Assembly: GCA_964442655.1 (NCBI GenBank)
Contig: CAYTZM010000004.1
Location: forward strand, 1-64,000
DNA: 64,000 bases
Direction: 5' to 3'
Source: GCA-002727615 sp964442655
Lineage (GTDB): Bacteria; Pseudomonadota; Alphaproteobacteria; TMED109
Shown here: positions 17,896 through 26,999 of the stretch, one piece after another
How positions within the stretch are numbered: the first letter of the stretch is position 1
Layout: every line of letters starts with the position of its first letter
Made by a program: the position numbers and the translations under genes
Notes under the pieces: generated by a model
What the model was told of the DNA's origin: nothing
Database searches by the model: none
The model's input: the letters and a program-made list of their open reading frames with translations, nothing else

Positions 17896-18435
17896 ATGAA
17901 AAAATTATATTATTATATACCTTTTATCTGTTTTTGTTTTTTATTAGTATTCTTTTTAAAACAACTTTTTGAAGAACAAAGTCCTTCTGAATTGCCATCT
18001 GTTTTATTAAATAAAAAATTACCTTTAATAGAATTAGAAAAATTAGAAGGTTATTCTTTCATGCCTTACGAAAATTTATTTTCTAACGATAAACCATTTT
18101 TAATTAATGTTTGGTCGAGTTGGTGTGGTCCATGTAAAATTGAACATGAAAATTTAATGAAATTAAGAAATACTTATAAAGTTCCTATATTTGGAATTAA
18201 TTATAAGGATGAGATAGAAAATGCTAAAAATTTTATAGAAAATTATGGTAACCCGTTTTCAATTATAGGGGTGGATAGAAAGGGAAAAGAAGTAATTAAT
18301 TTAGGAGTATATGGTATTCCTGAAACATTTATAATAGACCAATCAGGATATATTAAATACAGGCATGTAGGACCAATTTTAGAATATGATATGCTTAATG
18401 TTATTTTGCCAATTTTAAAAAATTTAAAGGAATAA
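17896..18435 (+). CDS. ccmG: Thiol:disulfide oxidoreductase CcmG (DsbE)
   Basis: 179 residues: a signal anchor at about 5-25, then a periplasmic thioredoxin domain with the active site SSWCGPCK and the conserved GVYGIPETFIID cis-Pro segment. It reduces the CXXCH thiols of apocytochromes before haem attachment. The ATG follows the ccmF stop immediately. Confidence 0.94.
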   Translation: MKKLYYYIPFICFCFLLVFFLKQLFEEQSPSELPSVLLNKKLPLIELEKLEGYSFMPYENLFSNDKPFLINVWSSWCGPCKIEHENLMKLRNTYKVPIFGINYKDEIENAKNFIENYGNPFSIIGVDRKGKEVINLGVYGIPETFIIDQSGYIKYRHVGPILEYDMLNVILPILKNLKE

Positions 18436-18441
18436 TTTTAT

Positions 18442-18885
18442 TTGTATAAATGTTTAATAATATTTTTAGTTTTATTTTGTTCTATTCCTGTAATTTCAAA
18501 AGAAAGAGATGAGAGTTTAATTGCTAAGGAATTATTCGAAGAACTTAGATGTTTGGTTTGTCAGAATCAGTCTATTAGCGAATCTGATGCACCTTTAGCA
18601 AAAGATTTAAAATCAATAGTAATTGAGCAATTAAATAAAGGTAAGACTAAAGCAGAAGTTAAATCATTTTTAGTTGATAAATATGGTGAATTTATATTAT
18701 TTAAACCTACATTTTCTCTGAAAAACTTATTGTTATGGATTGCTCCAATAATATTTTTAATATTTGGCATTTTTCTTACGTTTAGATTTTATTATTTTCC
18801 ATTTGTAAATTTAAAGAATAGTAAAAAATTAACTGTTCTTGAGAAACGTAAGCTTAAATCTATTTTAGATGAAGATATAAAGTAA
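18442..18885 (+). CDS. ccmH: Cytochrome c maturation protein CcmH
   Basis: 147 residues: signal peptide, then the LRCLVCQNQS motif whose two Cys act on apocytochrome c, a helical bundle, and one C-terminal membrane segment (about 92-112). This is the short CcmH/CycL form; the TPR part is encoded separately by the next gene. The start is TTG with AAAGGA upstream. The stop overlaps the ATG of ccmI by one base (TAATG). Confidence 0.94.
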   Translation: MYKCLIIFLVLFCSIPVISKERDESLIAKELFEELRCLVCQNQSISESDAPLAKDLKSIVIEQLNKGKTKAEVKSFLVDKYGEFILFKPTFSLKNLLLWIAPIIFLIFGIFLTFRFYYFPFVNLKNSKKLTVLEKRKLKSILDEDIK

Positions 18886-20216
18886 TGAATATTTTTTTAG
18901 CTGTTATTTTGATAATTACATTTTTAGTATGTTGTCTTTTTTATTTCTATTTAAAAAAATCTGTTAGCAATGTAAGCAGCAATGAAGCAAATTCTTTTTT
19001 TTTTAAACAACAAATTGAAGAGATAGAAATGGACTTTAAAAGAGGTTTAATTGTAAAGGAAGAATATGATTTAATGAAAATTGAATTATCTAGAAGGGTT
19101 TTAAACTATACAAGCGAGAAAAATGATAATGGAAAAAATATAAAAAGAAAGGTAAATGTTTATACTATATTAATAATTTTACCTATTCTAATATTTGTAA
19201 CATTTATAAGTTATTTGTCTAAAGGAAACCCTAAATTACCAGATCTTCCTTTTAGTCAAAGGATTAATGATCAGGTTCCCAATATTTTTTATGAAATTGC
19301 TTTAAAGGATATAAATAAGAAAATAGAAATTAATTCTAATAATATTGATTTGTATATATTAAAGGCTAATACTTTATCTTTGTTAGATAAAAATAATGAA
19401 TCTTTGACTTTGTGGAAATATATTATTTCTTCTTTTGAAGATGATGTTACTCCTGAGATATATTTATCTTATGGTGAGTCTTTGCTGCAGGAATCTTTAA
19501 CAACTAATGATAAGATAATAATCTCAAAGGAAGCTTTGATTGCTTTTGAAAAGGCAATTGAAAAATCTAATATTGCAAATGAAGTAGGAGCTATGGCTTT
19601 GTTTTATAAAGGCTTATATTTCTATCAAAATGGTAATTTATTAGAAGCAAAAGTAATATGGGATAATATAATAAAAAATATTCCTAATGAAGTGATATGG
19701 GCAAAAAATTTAAAAGATCAAGTAGAATGGTTTTTAAATAATAAAAGTGAAACGTTTAGCAATGATAAAATTTTATCGATGGTTAAGGCCTTGGAAGAGA
19801 GGTTATATGCGACTGATAGTATAGATATTTTAGAGTGGCAAAAATTGGGAAGGTCCTTTTTAGTATTAGGTGAAATTAATAAATCTGTTCAGGCCTATAA
19901 TAGAGCTTACTTATTAGATAAGGATAATCTTGAATCTTTAAAAGGACTAGCTGAAGCAAAACTTTTAAATATAGATAAAAATCAAAGTATAGATAAAGAT
20001 ATTATAGTTTTATTTAATAAGATACTTGTTAATGATCCTAATAATCTCTTGGCATTATGGGTCATATCTGAAGAAGAAATTAAATTAAAAAATGTTAAGA
20101 AAGCAATAATTCTGTTAAATAGGTTATTATTAAAGTTACCAATACAATCAAAAGAATATAATTTAGTAGAAGATAAACTAAAAAGTATTAAGAACGAAAT
20201 ATTAAAAGATAAATAG
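18885..20216 (+). CDS. ccmI: Cytochrome c maturation TPR protein CcmI
   Basis: 443 residues. N-terminal membrane segment (1-24), a cytoplasmic part with the conserved LIVKEEYDLMKIELSRR, a second membrane segment at about 93-112, then a periplasmic domain built of TPR-like repeats (WQKLGRSFLVLGEINKSVQA and the repeats around it). CcmI captures the C-terminal helix of apocytochrome c and hands it to CcmFH. It is the last ccm gene; the next gene is 10 bases on, so transcription probably continues. Confidence 0.92.
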   Translation: MNIFLAVILIITFLVCCLFYFYLKKSVSNVSSNEANSFFFKQQIEEIEMDFKRGLIVKEEYDLMKIELSRRVLNYTSEKNDNGKNIKRKVNVYTILIILPILIFVTFISYLSKGNPKLPDLPFSQRINDQVPNIFYEIALKDINKKIEINSNNIDLYILKANTLSLLDKNNESLTLWKYIISSFEDDVTPEIYLSYGESLLQESLTTNDKIIISKEALIAFEKAIEKSNIANEVGAMALFYKGLYFYQNGNLLEAKVIWDNIIKNIPNEVIWAKNLKDQVEWFLNNKSETFSNDKILSMVKALEERLYATDSIDILEWQKLGRSFLVLGEINKSVQAYNRAYLLDKDNLESLKGLAEAKLLNIDKNQSIDKDIIVLFNKILVNDPNNLLALWVISEEEIKLKNVKKAIILLNRLLLKLPIQSKEYNLVEDKLKSIKNEILKDK

Positions 20217-20226
20217 AGAAAAGATA

Positions 20227-20967
20227 ATGATTCAAAATTTTTCGGTTGTGATCCCTGTTTATAATGAATCTGGTAATATTGCAGTCTTAATAAAAGAATT
20301 ATTACCTGTTATTAACGATTTAGGTGGAGGAGAAATAATTTTTGTTGATGATGCTTCTACAGATAATACGAAAGATGAAATATATAAGAGTTCGGAAAAA
20401 GGTAAAACAGTAATTAAAGTAGTACAACATAAGTTTAGGACAGGGCAAAGTGCGGGTTTATTAACAGGCATAAAACATTCTCAATATGATTTAATAGTAA
20501 CTTTAGATGGTGATGGTCAAAATAATCCTTTGGATATAAAAAAGATGTTTAGAACTTGGAAAGCACATAGTAATAATGAATTACTTCTTGTTATTGGTAA
20601 TAGATTAAAAAGAAAAGATATTTGGTCTAGACGATTTGCTTCTAGATTAGCTCATAGAATGAGAAGAATGATATTAAGAGATACAACCCCTGATAGTGGT
20701 TGTGGTTTAAAAGTATTTAGTAAGAAACTTTTTTTAAGTCTACCTTATTTTGATCATATTCATAGGTTTTTACCAGCGTTAACAATAAGGCAAGGAGGAG
20801 AAGTAATTTCAGTAGCTGTTTCCCATAGGGAAAGGGTATCAGGCATATCTAAGTATAGCAATTTTCAACGTTTTAGAGTTGGTTTAATTGATTTATTTGG
20901 AGTATCATGGCTGATAAGAAGATCATCCTTTCCTGTAAGTTTGGTTAAAGAAGATGATGCTGAATAG
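20227..20967 (+). CDS. Family 2 glycosyltransferase (polyprenyl-phosphate sugar synthase type)
   Basis: 246 residues, one GT-A domain. VVIPVYNESGN at the start, FVDDASTDNT, the DXD-type TLDGDGQNNP, and the product-side DTTPDSGCGLKVFSKK match dolichyl-phosphate mannose synthase-like enzymes. There is no C-terminal membrane segment, so it works from the cytoplasm on a lipid phosphate. With the next two genes it forms a set: sugar-lipid synthase, small membrane protein, and GT-C transferase. The donor sugar cannot be read from the sequence. Confidence 0.85.
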   Translation: MIQNFSVVIPVYNESGNIAVLIKELLPVINDLGGGEIIFVDDASTDNTKDEIYKSSEKGKTVIKVVQHKFRTGQSAGLLTGIKHSQYDLIVTLDGDGQNNPLDIKKMFRTWKAHSNNELLLVIGNRLKRKDIWSRRFASRLAHRMRRMILRDTTPDSGCGLKVFSKKLFLSLPYFDHIHRFLPALTIRQGGEVISVAVSHRERVSGISKYSNFQRFRVGLIDLFGVSWLIRRSSFPVSLVKEDDAE

Positions 20968-20985
20968 ATATTGGAGGAATAGTTT

Positions 20986-21261
20986 ATGGATAAAAATATA
21001 ATATGGATGATTATAGGTTTTACAGGACAAGGTTTTTTTTCTGCTAGATTTATTCTGCAATGGGTTAAATCTGAACTAAAGAGACAAAGTATTATTCCAA
21101 TAGGATTTTGGTACTTTTCATTATTAGGAGGGGCTACCCTTTTTGCTTATGCAATTTATAAGGAAGACCCTGTTTTTATTGTTGGTCAAGGGGCAGGATT
21201 ATTTATTTATTCTAGGAATTTATATTTAATTAGAAAGAGATCATTAGAAGAAAAGCTATAG
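20986..21261 (+). CDS. LAB_N (lipid-A-disaccharide synthase N-terminal-like) membrane protein
   Basis: 91 residues, three membrane segments. Conserved features of the LAB_N domain are visible: GFTGQGFFSARFILQWVKSE, IIPIGFWYFSLLGGA, YRxDPVFIVGQ-like KEDPVFIVGQGAGLFIYSRN. A GGAGGAA ribosome binding site precedes the ATG. Stand-alone LAB_N proteins usually stand between a GT2 and a GT39 gene, as here. They are probably small lipid carriers or assembly factors; the function is not established. Confidence 0.85.
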   Translation: MDKNIIWMIIGFTGQGFFSARFILQWVKSELKRQSIIPIGFWYFSLLGGATLFAYAIYKEDPVFIVGQGAGLFIYSRNLYLIRKRSLEEKL

Positions 21262-21265
21262 TTAA

Positions 21266-22738
21266 ATGAATGAAAAATATACTATTTACAATTCTTTTAT
21301 ATTTTTTATTATATTTATAATTTTTTGTTTGAGATTTTTTCTCTGGTATTTTGTAGATTTAGATTTATCTTTTGATGAAGCTCAGTATTATAGTTGGTCT
21401 AAAGATATTGAATGGGGTTATTTTTCTAAGCCACCTTTTTTAGCATGGCTAATAAATTTTTTTACGAATATTTGTGGAACTTCAGAAGTATGTATTAGAA
21501 TAAGTTCCCCTATACTACATTCATTAATTGCTGTTTTTATAGGTTTATCTGCTAGTAATTTAAATAAAAATGCAGATAAGAAAAAAATATTTATTATAGC
21601 CTCGAGTATTTGGCTTTTAATACCGGCAGTGAGTTTATCGTCAGGGTTTATAAGTACTGATGTGCCTTTATTATTTTTTACTTCTCTAATTCTATGGATT
21701 TTTAGTTTAATTATAATGGAGAAAAATTTAGATAATATAAATAAATATATTTTGCTACTAGCAATATTTTTTGCATTAGGTTTTTTATCAAAATATGCAG
21801 TATTATACTTATTTATAGGGATATTTTTGGCAATAATCTTTGATAAAGAAATTAAAAATTATCTAAAATATTATTTTTCTTATCAAAGGGCAATTTTATT
21901 TATTTCAGTTTTTTTTATTTTGATTTTTTCTCATTTATTATGGAATTATGAAAACAATTTTATAACTGCTCAGCATACGTTAGCTAATGTTAATATTGGA
22001 GGTGAGTGGGAAGGTTTACTAAATTTATTTAAGTTTTTTATAGAGCAATTTGTAGTTTTTGGCCCTATTACTTTTACTATATTATTATTGTTATTATTAA
22101 AATATAATGAACAATCACTTCATAATAGAATGTTAATGTTTTTAACGTTTACTCCTATTATTATTATCTTAATACAAGCATTTTTGTCTAGGGCTCATGC
22201 AAATTGGGCTGCTATAGCTTATGTTTCAGGAACCATATTAGTTGCTCAGTATATTTTAAAAATATGGAATAGTAATGGAAAAAAATTATTTGTAATTAAT
22301 ACATTAATTGGATTCTTTTTAATGATTCTTATTCCAATTTCGGGTTATTATAATTTTGGTATAGACCCATATAAAAAAAATAGAGGATGGTCAGATTTAG
22401 GTTCTCAAGTAAATGAAATATATAGATTATATCCTGATGCAGTCTTAGTAACAGATGATAGAAGAGTTTTAGCTGAGCTCCTTTACTATATGAATATTAA
22501 ACCAAAAAAATGGATTAGATGGAATGCTGATGGAATTATCCATGACCATTATGAACTTATTACAAATCATGCTGATTTAGATTCAAAAATTGGTCTAATA
22601 ATTTCCTCTGAAGTAGATAACCTGCATTTTAAGTCATCATTTAAAAAAACAACATTTATAAAAAGTCTTATAAGACCAATGGGTTCTAATAAGGTAAGAG
22701 AATATAAAGTTTGGTTGCTAGAAGGGTATGAAAATTAA
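21266..22738 (+). CDS. Family 39-type glycosyltransferase (ArnT/PMT-like), membrane
   Basis: 490 residues with about eleven membrane segments in the first 360 and a soluble periplasmic end. The first external loop holds the acidic pair and substrate motif LSFDEAQYYSWSKDIEWGY followed by SKPPFLAWL, typical of GT39/ArnT-like GT-C enzymes that use polyprenyl-phosphate sugars. It starts 4 bases after the LAB_N gene. It probably moves a sugar from lipid phosphate to lipid A, an O-antigen-like glycan or a protein; the acceptor is not known. Confidence 0.85.
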   Translation: MNEKYTIYNSFIFFIIFIIFCLRFFLWYFVDLDLSFDEAQYYSWSKDIEWGYFSKPPFLAWLINFFTNICGTSEVCIRISSPILHSLIAVFIGLSASNLNKNADKKKIFIIASSIWLLIPAVSLSSGFISTDVPLLFFTSLILWIFSLIIMEKNLDNINKYILLLAIFFALGFLSKYAVLYLFIGIFLAIIFDKEIKNYLKYYFSYQRAILFISVFFILIFSHLLWNYENNFITAQHTLANVNIGGEWEGLLNLFKFFIEQFVVFGPITFTILLLLLLKYNEQSLHNRMLMFLTFTPIIIILIQAFLSRAHANWAAIAYVSGTILVAQYILKIWNSNGKKLFVINTLIGFFLMILIPISGYYNFGIDPYKKNRGWSDLGSQVNEIYRLYPDAVLVTDDRRVLAELLYYMNIKPKKWIRWNADGIIHDHYELITNHADLDSKIGLIISSEVDNLHFKSSFKKTTFIKSLIRPMGSNKVREYKVWLLEGYEN

Positions 22739-22740
22739 AT

Positions 22741-23292
22741 TTATGTATTTTCTAACTCAGAATCCCAATATAAATAATCTAACCAGCTTTTATGTAAATA
22801 ATTTGGTGGAAAATTCTTTCCTATAAGATGTAATTGGGAATTTGAAGGAGAAAAAGGCTTTTTAATTAATGTCATATTTACTTCTGATAATAATAAATTA
22901 CTTTTTTTTAAGTTGCATTTAGAACAAGCGGCTACAACGTTTTCCCATTTTGTTTTTCCTCCTTTTGATTTAGGTATTATATGATCAAAAGTTAAGTATT
23001 TAGTGTTAAAATTATTTCCACAGTATTGGCATTTAAACTGATCTCTTAAAAATAGGTTAAATCTTGTAAAAGTAGGTTGTTTAGATATAGGTATATATTT
23101 TTTTAAGGCTATTACACTAGGTATTTTCATAGAAAAAGATGTTGATCTGACCTCAGAGTTATATTCTGCAATTATATTAACTCTGTTTAAAAATACTGCT
23201 TTTATTGAATCCTGCCAGCTCCATAAAGATAGTGGAAAATAGCTAATTGGCTGATAATCTGCATTTAAAACTAGAGCTGGATAGTTTTTCAT
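22741..23292 (-). CDS. HNH endonuclease family protein
   Basis: 183 residues. The C-terminal half has a clear HNH core: CQYCGN (zinc Cys pair), LTFDHIIPKSKGG (catalytic His), ENVVAACSKCNLKKSN (Asn and second Cys pair). The N-terminal half, starting YPALVLNADYQPISYFPLSLWSW, is conserved in the chromosomal HNH proteins of proteobacteria, cyanobacteria and others. These stand-alone genes are common, not tied to a phage or restriction system, and their role is unknown. It is convergent with the GT39 gene, 2 bases between stops. Confidence 0.88.
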   Translation of the reverse strand: MKNYPALVLNADYQPISYFPLSLWSWQDSIKAVFLNRVNIIAEYNSEVRSTSFSMKIPSVIALKKYIPISKQPTFTRFNLFLRDQFKCQYCGNNFNTKYLTFDHIIPKSKGGKTKWENVVAACSKCNLKKSNLLLSEVNMTLIKKPFSPSNSQLHLIGKNFPPNYLHKSWLDYLYWDSELENT

Positions 23293-23369
23293 TGTCTTCC
23301 TTTGTAACTTATAATTAAAATTAAAATAAAATATTTATTAAATAAAGTTAAAATTTTAATTATATATTT

Positions 23370-24044
23370 TTATATATTACATTTTTTTAAAAACTCAATT
23401 CCGATTTTTATTCCTTCTTCATTAATACTATGGTCAAGATCTTTACATATATAGCTTTCAACATTTGCTCCTAAAGTCAATAAAGAATTTTTAGCATTTT
23501 GCATATTATTAATAGGAATAGTATCATCTAATTCTCCATGAATTAACATTATTTTATTGTCTTTTGATAATGGATAATTGTTATTAATAAATGAGCCTGA
23601 ATAGCATAATAATCCACCTAATATTATTTTGCTTCCTATTTCTAATGCCACCATTGAACCTTGACTAAAACCAATAAGATAAGTTTGATTTTTATCGATA
23701 TTATATTCTTTTTGCCAATAATTTATAAAGTTTTTTACATGTTCTGACGCATTTTTAACTTTTTGAGGCATATTATCTCTATTTATTGTTCCATCCATAT
23801 TAAAATCTAAGCCAAACCATTGTTTTCCTTCAAAAGGGTTTTGAGGACATTCTTCAGGACCATGTGGACTTAAAAAGTGTGCTTTAGGAAAGCTTTGAGC
23901 AAAAAAAGGAGCTAATTGTATTAAATCATTTCCATTAGAACCCCAACCATGTAAAAAAATAATTAACATTTCTGGATTTTTGTCCTGAGAATTTAGATAA
24001 GGACCTGTAATTAAATTATCATATTCCATAATTAAATCTTTCAT
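23370..24044 (-). CDS. Alpha/beta hydrolase, carboxylesterase/phospholipase type
   Basis: 224 residues, one alpha/beta hydrolase domain of the YpfH/carboxylesterase (acyl-protein thioesterase-like) family. Visible: FLHGWGSNGNDL (oxyanion loop), FLSPHGPEECP, nucleophile elbow GFSQGSMVAL (Ser), HGELDDTIP (Asp) and KDLDHSINEEG (His). No signal peptide, so cytoplasmic. Substrate is probably a short acyl ester. An alternative start MEYDNL five codons in is possible. It is divergent from gluQ across 69 bases. Confidence 0.85.
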   Translation of the reverse strand: MKDLIMEYDNLITGPYLNSQDKNPEMLIIFLHGWGSNGNDLIQLAPFFAQSFPKAHFLSPHGPEECPQNPFEGKQWFGLDFNMDGTINRDNMPQKVKNASEHVKNFINYWQKEYNIDKNQTYLIGFSQGSMVALEIGSKIILGGLLCYSGSFINNNYPLSKDNKIMLIHGELDDTIPINNMQNAKNSLLTLGANVESYICKDLDHSINEEGIKIGIEFLKKCNI

Positions 24045-24113
24045 TAAATTTATTTATACTATACTAAAAGTTATTCTAATGAAAAAAGTAAATTTTTATT
24101 TTAAGATGATTAA

Positions 24114-24998
24114 ATGAAAAAGAGTTTAAGTTTATATAATACACGTTTTGCTCCTAGCCCGAGCGGTCATATGCATCTTGGACATGCTTTTTCTGCTATT
24201 TTTTCCTATGAATTAGCTAAAAAATTAGGAGGAAAATTTATTCTTAGAATAGAAGATATTGATCAACAAAGATCTAATCATCTATTTGAAGAATCTATAT
24301 ATGAAGATTTAGATTGGTTGAATATTAAGTATGATAGAAAAGTAAGACGACAGTCGCAACATATGGGTGATTATAGAGCCGCAGTAGGAGAATTAAAAAA
24401 ATTAGGTTTTATATATCCTTGCTTTTGTTCTAGATCAGATATAAAGGCAGAAATTATGAGAGCTGGAAATGCTCCTCATGAAGGAGAAAATGTTTTTTAT
24501 CCTGGCACATGTAGAAGGTTGTCAATGGATGAGCGTAATAAAAAATTAGAAAATGAAAAAAACTATGCATGGAGATTAAATGTAAGAGCTGCCGCTAAAA
24601 AATTAGGTAATTTATTATGGAAAGATTTAAGGTTAGGTAATCAAAATGTGCCAGTAGGAACTATAGGAGATGTTATATTAGCAAGAAAAGACATTCCTAC
24701 TTCTTATCATTTATCAGTTACCCTAGACGATCATCTTCAAAGAGTAGGAATTGTTTCTAGAGGAGAGGATTTAGTGGAATCTACTCATATCCATAAAATT
24801 CTTCAACTACTTTTAGGGTTGAAATCTCCATTGTATTTGCACCATCCATTAATTATGGATTCTAATGGGAAACGTTTGTCTAAAAGGAATAGAGCTCAAA
24901 CTGTAAAGTCTTTAAAGTCAAAAGGGTATAAAAGAGAGGATGTAATAGATTTATTTGGGAAAGAAAATATATTATCACTATTGAAATTAGTAAGATAG
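24114..24998 (+). CDS. gluQ: Glutamyl-Q tRNA(Asp) synthetase
   Basis: 294 residues, the short GluRS-like form without an anticodon-binding domain. TRFAPSPSGHMHLGHA carries the HIGH-type motif, IEDID follows, zinc ligands lie in YPCFCSRSD and YPGTCR, and the KMSKS equivalent is KRLSKRNRAQT. The enzyme activates Glu and attaches it to queuosine in the anticodon of tRNA-Asp. Length and motifs separate it from full GluRS. Confidence 0.94.
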   Translation: MKKSLSLYNTRFAPSPSGHMHLGHAFSAIFSYELAKKLGGKFILRIEDIDQQRSNHLFEESIYEDLDWLNIKYDRKVRRQSQHMGDYRAAVGELKKLGFIYPCFCSRSDIKAEIMRAGNAPHEGENVFYPGTCRRLSMDERNKKLENEKNYAWRLNVRAAAKKLGNLLWKDLRLGNQNVPVGTIGDVILARKDIPTSYHLSVTLDDHLQRVGIVSRGEDLVESTHIHKILQLLLGLKSPLYLHHPLIMDSNGKRLSKRNRAQTVKSLKSKGYKREDVIDLFGKENILSLLKLVR

Positions 24999-25032
24999 TC
25001 TATTTAAATTAAAAAATAATAAAGGATTTAAC

Positions 25033-25239
25033 TTGAGTATATTACAATCAATTCTTCCATATTTAATAATGATTATATTGTTCGCAGTACTATTAGTGTT
25101 AATTTTTGGAGTATTTTCCATGTTAAGAGGAGGTGAGTTTAATAAGCGCTGGGGAAATAAGTTGATGAGAGCTAGAGTTATTTTACAAGCTTTTGCTGTA
25201 TTTTTGATTGTTTTATTAGGGCTATTTTTAAGTAGATAA
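25033..25239 (+). CDS. HIG1-domain twin-transmembrane protein
   Basis: 68 residues with two membrane segments (about 8-30 and 46-66) joined by RGGEFNKRWGNKLMRARV. That linker with a conserved RxNxLM-like Lys/Arg pattern is the HIG1/twin-TM signature. Mitochondrial relatives bind respiratory supercomplexes and cytochrome oxidase. The start is TTG at 25033 with AAAGG upstream. The gene stands alone between gluQ and etfB. Confidence 0.85.
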   Translation: MSILQSILPYLIMIILFAVLLVLIFGVFSMLRGGEFNKRWGNKLMRARVILQAFAVFLIVLLGLFLSR

Positions 25240-25306
25240 AAAAATATTTGTTTTTTAATAAAAATAAATTACAAATACTTATTATTAAAATATAAAAGGA
25301 AGTTTA

Positions 25307-26056
25307 ATGAAGATATTGGTGCCTGTAAAAAGAGTTATAGATTATAATGTTAAAATAAGAGTTAATAATGATGAGTCAGCAGTTGAAACTGCTAATGTAA
25401 AAATGTCTATGAATCCTTTTGATGAAATTGCAGTAGAAGAAGCTGTTCGCTTAAAGGAATCAGGAGTCGCTAAAGAAATTATTATTGTGTCTATTGGTGA
25501 TCAAGGCTCACAAGAGACAATAAGAACTGCTTTTGCAATGGGAGGAGACAGAGGAATTCATATACTTCATGATGGTATGGCAGAACCATTGGTAGTTGCA
25601 AAAGTTTTAAAAAATATAGTTTCTAAAGAGGATATAGATTTAGTAATCTTAGGAAAACAAGCTATTGATGATGATTCAAATCAAACAGGACAAATGTTAG
25701 CTGCATTACTGGATTGGCCACAAGGTACATTTGCTTCTAAATTAGAAATTAAAGAAGATAAATTAAAAGTTGTTAGAGAAATTGATGGAGGGTTAGAAAC
25801 TTTAGAAATGAGTTTGCCTGCAGTAGTGACAACGGATTTAAGGTTAAATGAACCTAGATATGCTTCTTTGCCAAATATTATGAAAGCTAAGAAAAAAGAA
25901 ATATTAAAAATGAATATATCAGAAACAGGAGTCGATATTAAAAATCGCTTAGAAGTTTTAAGAGTTGCGGAACCAGCTATTCGTATAGGGGGTAGAAAAG
26001 TAGAAAATGTAGATGAATTAATTGAAGTATTAAAGAATGAGGCAGGAGTAATATAA
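25307..26056 (+). CDS. etfB: Electron transfer flavoprotein beta subunit
   Basis: 249 residues, the usual EtfB length. MKILVPVKRVIDYNVKI at the start, the AMP-binding region GKQAIDDDSNQTGQMLA, and the LRLNEPRYASLPNIMKAKKK recognition loop for partner dehydrogenases are all present. With EtfA it carries electrons from acyl-CoA and other dehydrogenases to ETF:ubiquinone oxidoreductase. AAAGGAAG precedes the ATG. The stop overlaps etfA by one base. Confidence 0.97.
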   Translation: MKILVPVKRVIDYNVKIRVNNDESAVETANVKMSMNPFDEIAVEEAVRLKESGVAKEIIIVSIGDQGSQETIRTAFAMGGDRGIHILHDGMAEPLVVAKVLKNIVSKEDIDLVILGKQAIDDDSNQTGQMLAALLDWPQGTFASKLEIKEDKLKVVREIDGGLETLEMSLPAVVTTDLRLNEPRYASLPNIMKAKKKEILKMNISETGVDIKNRLEVLRVAEPAIRIGGRKVENVDELIEVLKNEAGVI

Positions 26057-26982
26057 TGTCAGTATTAATTATGGCGGAGTCTAATGGAAAAGTATTAGAT
26101 AGAGGAACTTTATCTGCAGTTACAGCTGCTAAAAAGTTAAGTGATGAAGTTGATTTATTATTGCTTGACGATTCTAATGATGTATTAGAATTTTCAAAAA
26201 AAATTATGGGAGTAAAGAAAGTTATTTGTGCTAGTGGTTATCTAGAAGGAGCTCTTGCCGAAAATTTAGCTCCAGTTTTAGCAAATTTAAGTGAAAATTA
26301 TTCACATATTATTAGTTCTGCAGGAACTTTTGGAAAAAATATTTTGCCTAGAGTAGCTGCGCTATGTGATAGCCAGCAAATTTCTGATGTTAACGAAATA
26401 ATAGATGATAAAACATTTATTAGGCCTATATATGCGGGCAATGCATTGGCTACAGTTAAGTCATTAGATGATAAAAAGTTTATTACTATTAGAGCTACTG
26501 CTTTTCAGGTAGCAGATACAGAAGGTGGTTCGGCTGAGGTCATACAAGGACCTAATATTGTAGATACTAATAAAGTAAAATTCTGTGGTAGAGAACTTTC
26601 AGAATCTGATAGACCTGAATTAAATGCAGCAAAAATAGTAGTATCTGGTGGAAGAGGTTTAGGAAGTAGAGAGAATTTTTCTATTTTAGATTCTCTTGCT
26701 GATAAACTAGGAGCTGCAGTAGGTGCTAGTAGAGCAGCAGTAGATGCTGGCTATGTTCCTAATGATTATCAAGTTGGTCAAACTGGTAAAGTGGTTGCGC
26801 CAGAATTATACATAGCTATTGGTATTTCTGGAGCAATTCAACATTTAGCAGGGATGAAAGATTCTAAAGTAATAGTAGCAATTAATAAAGATGAAGATGC
26901 TCCTATTTTTCAAATAGCTGATTTTGGATTAGTTGGGGATTTATTTCAAATTGTTCCTGAATTTACAGAAAAATTATCTTAA
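26056..26982 (+). CDS. etfA: Electron transfer flavoprotein alpha subunit
   Basis: 308 residues. The C-terminal FAD domain is typical: VVSGGRGLGSRENF, GASRAAVDAGYVPNDYQVG, QTGKVVAPELYIAIGISG and AINKDEDAPIFQIADFGLVGDL. TAATG overlap with etfB shows translational coupling, fitting the equimolar heterodimer. The adjacent thrH gene follows in 17 bases. Confidence 0.97.
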   Translation: MSVLIMAESNGKVLDRGTLSAVTAAKKLSDEVDLLLLDDSNDVLEFSKKIMGVKKVICASGYLEGALAENLAPVLANLSENYSHIISSAGTFGKNILPRVAALCDSQQISDVNEIIDDKTFIRPIYAGNALATVKSLDDKKFITIRATAFQVADTEGGSAEVIQGPNIVDTNKVKFCGRELSESDRPELNAAKIVVSGGRGLGSRENFSILDSLADKLGAAVGASRAAVDAGYVPNDYQVGQTGKVVAPELYIAIGISGAIQHLAGMKDSKVIVAINKDEDAPIFQIADFGLVGDLFQIVPEFTEKLS

Positions 26983-26999
26983 ATATATTGGAAATATGA

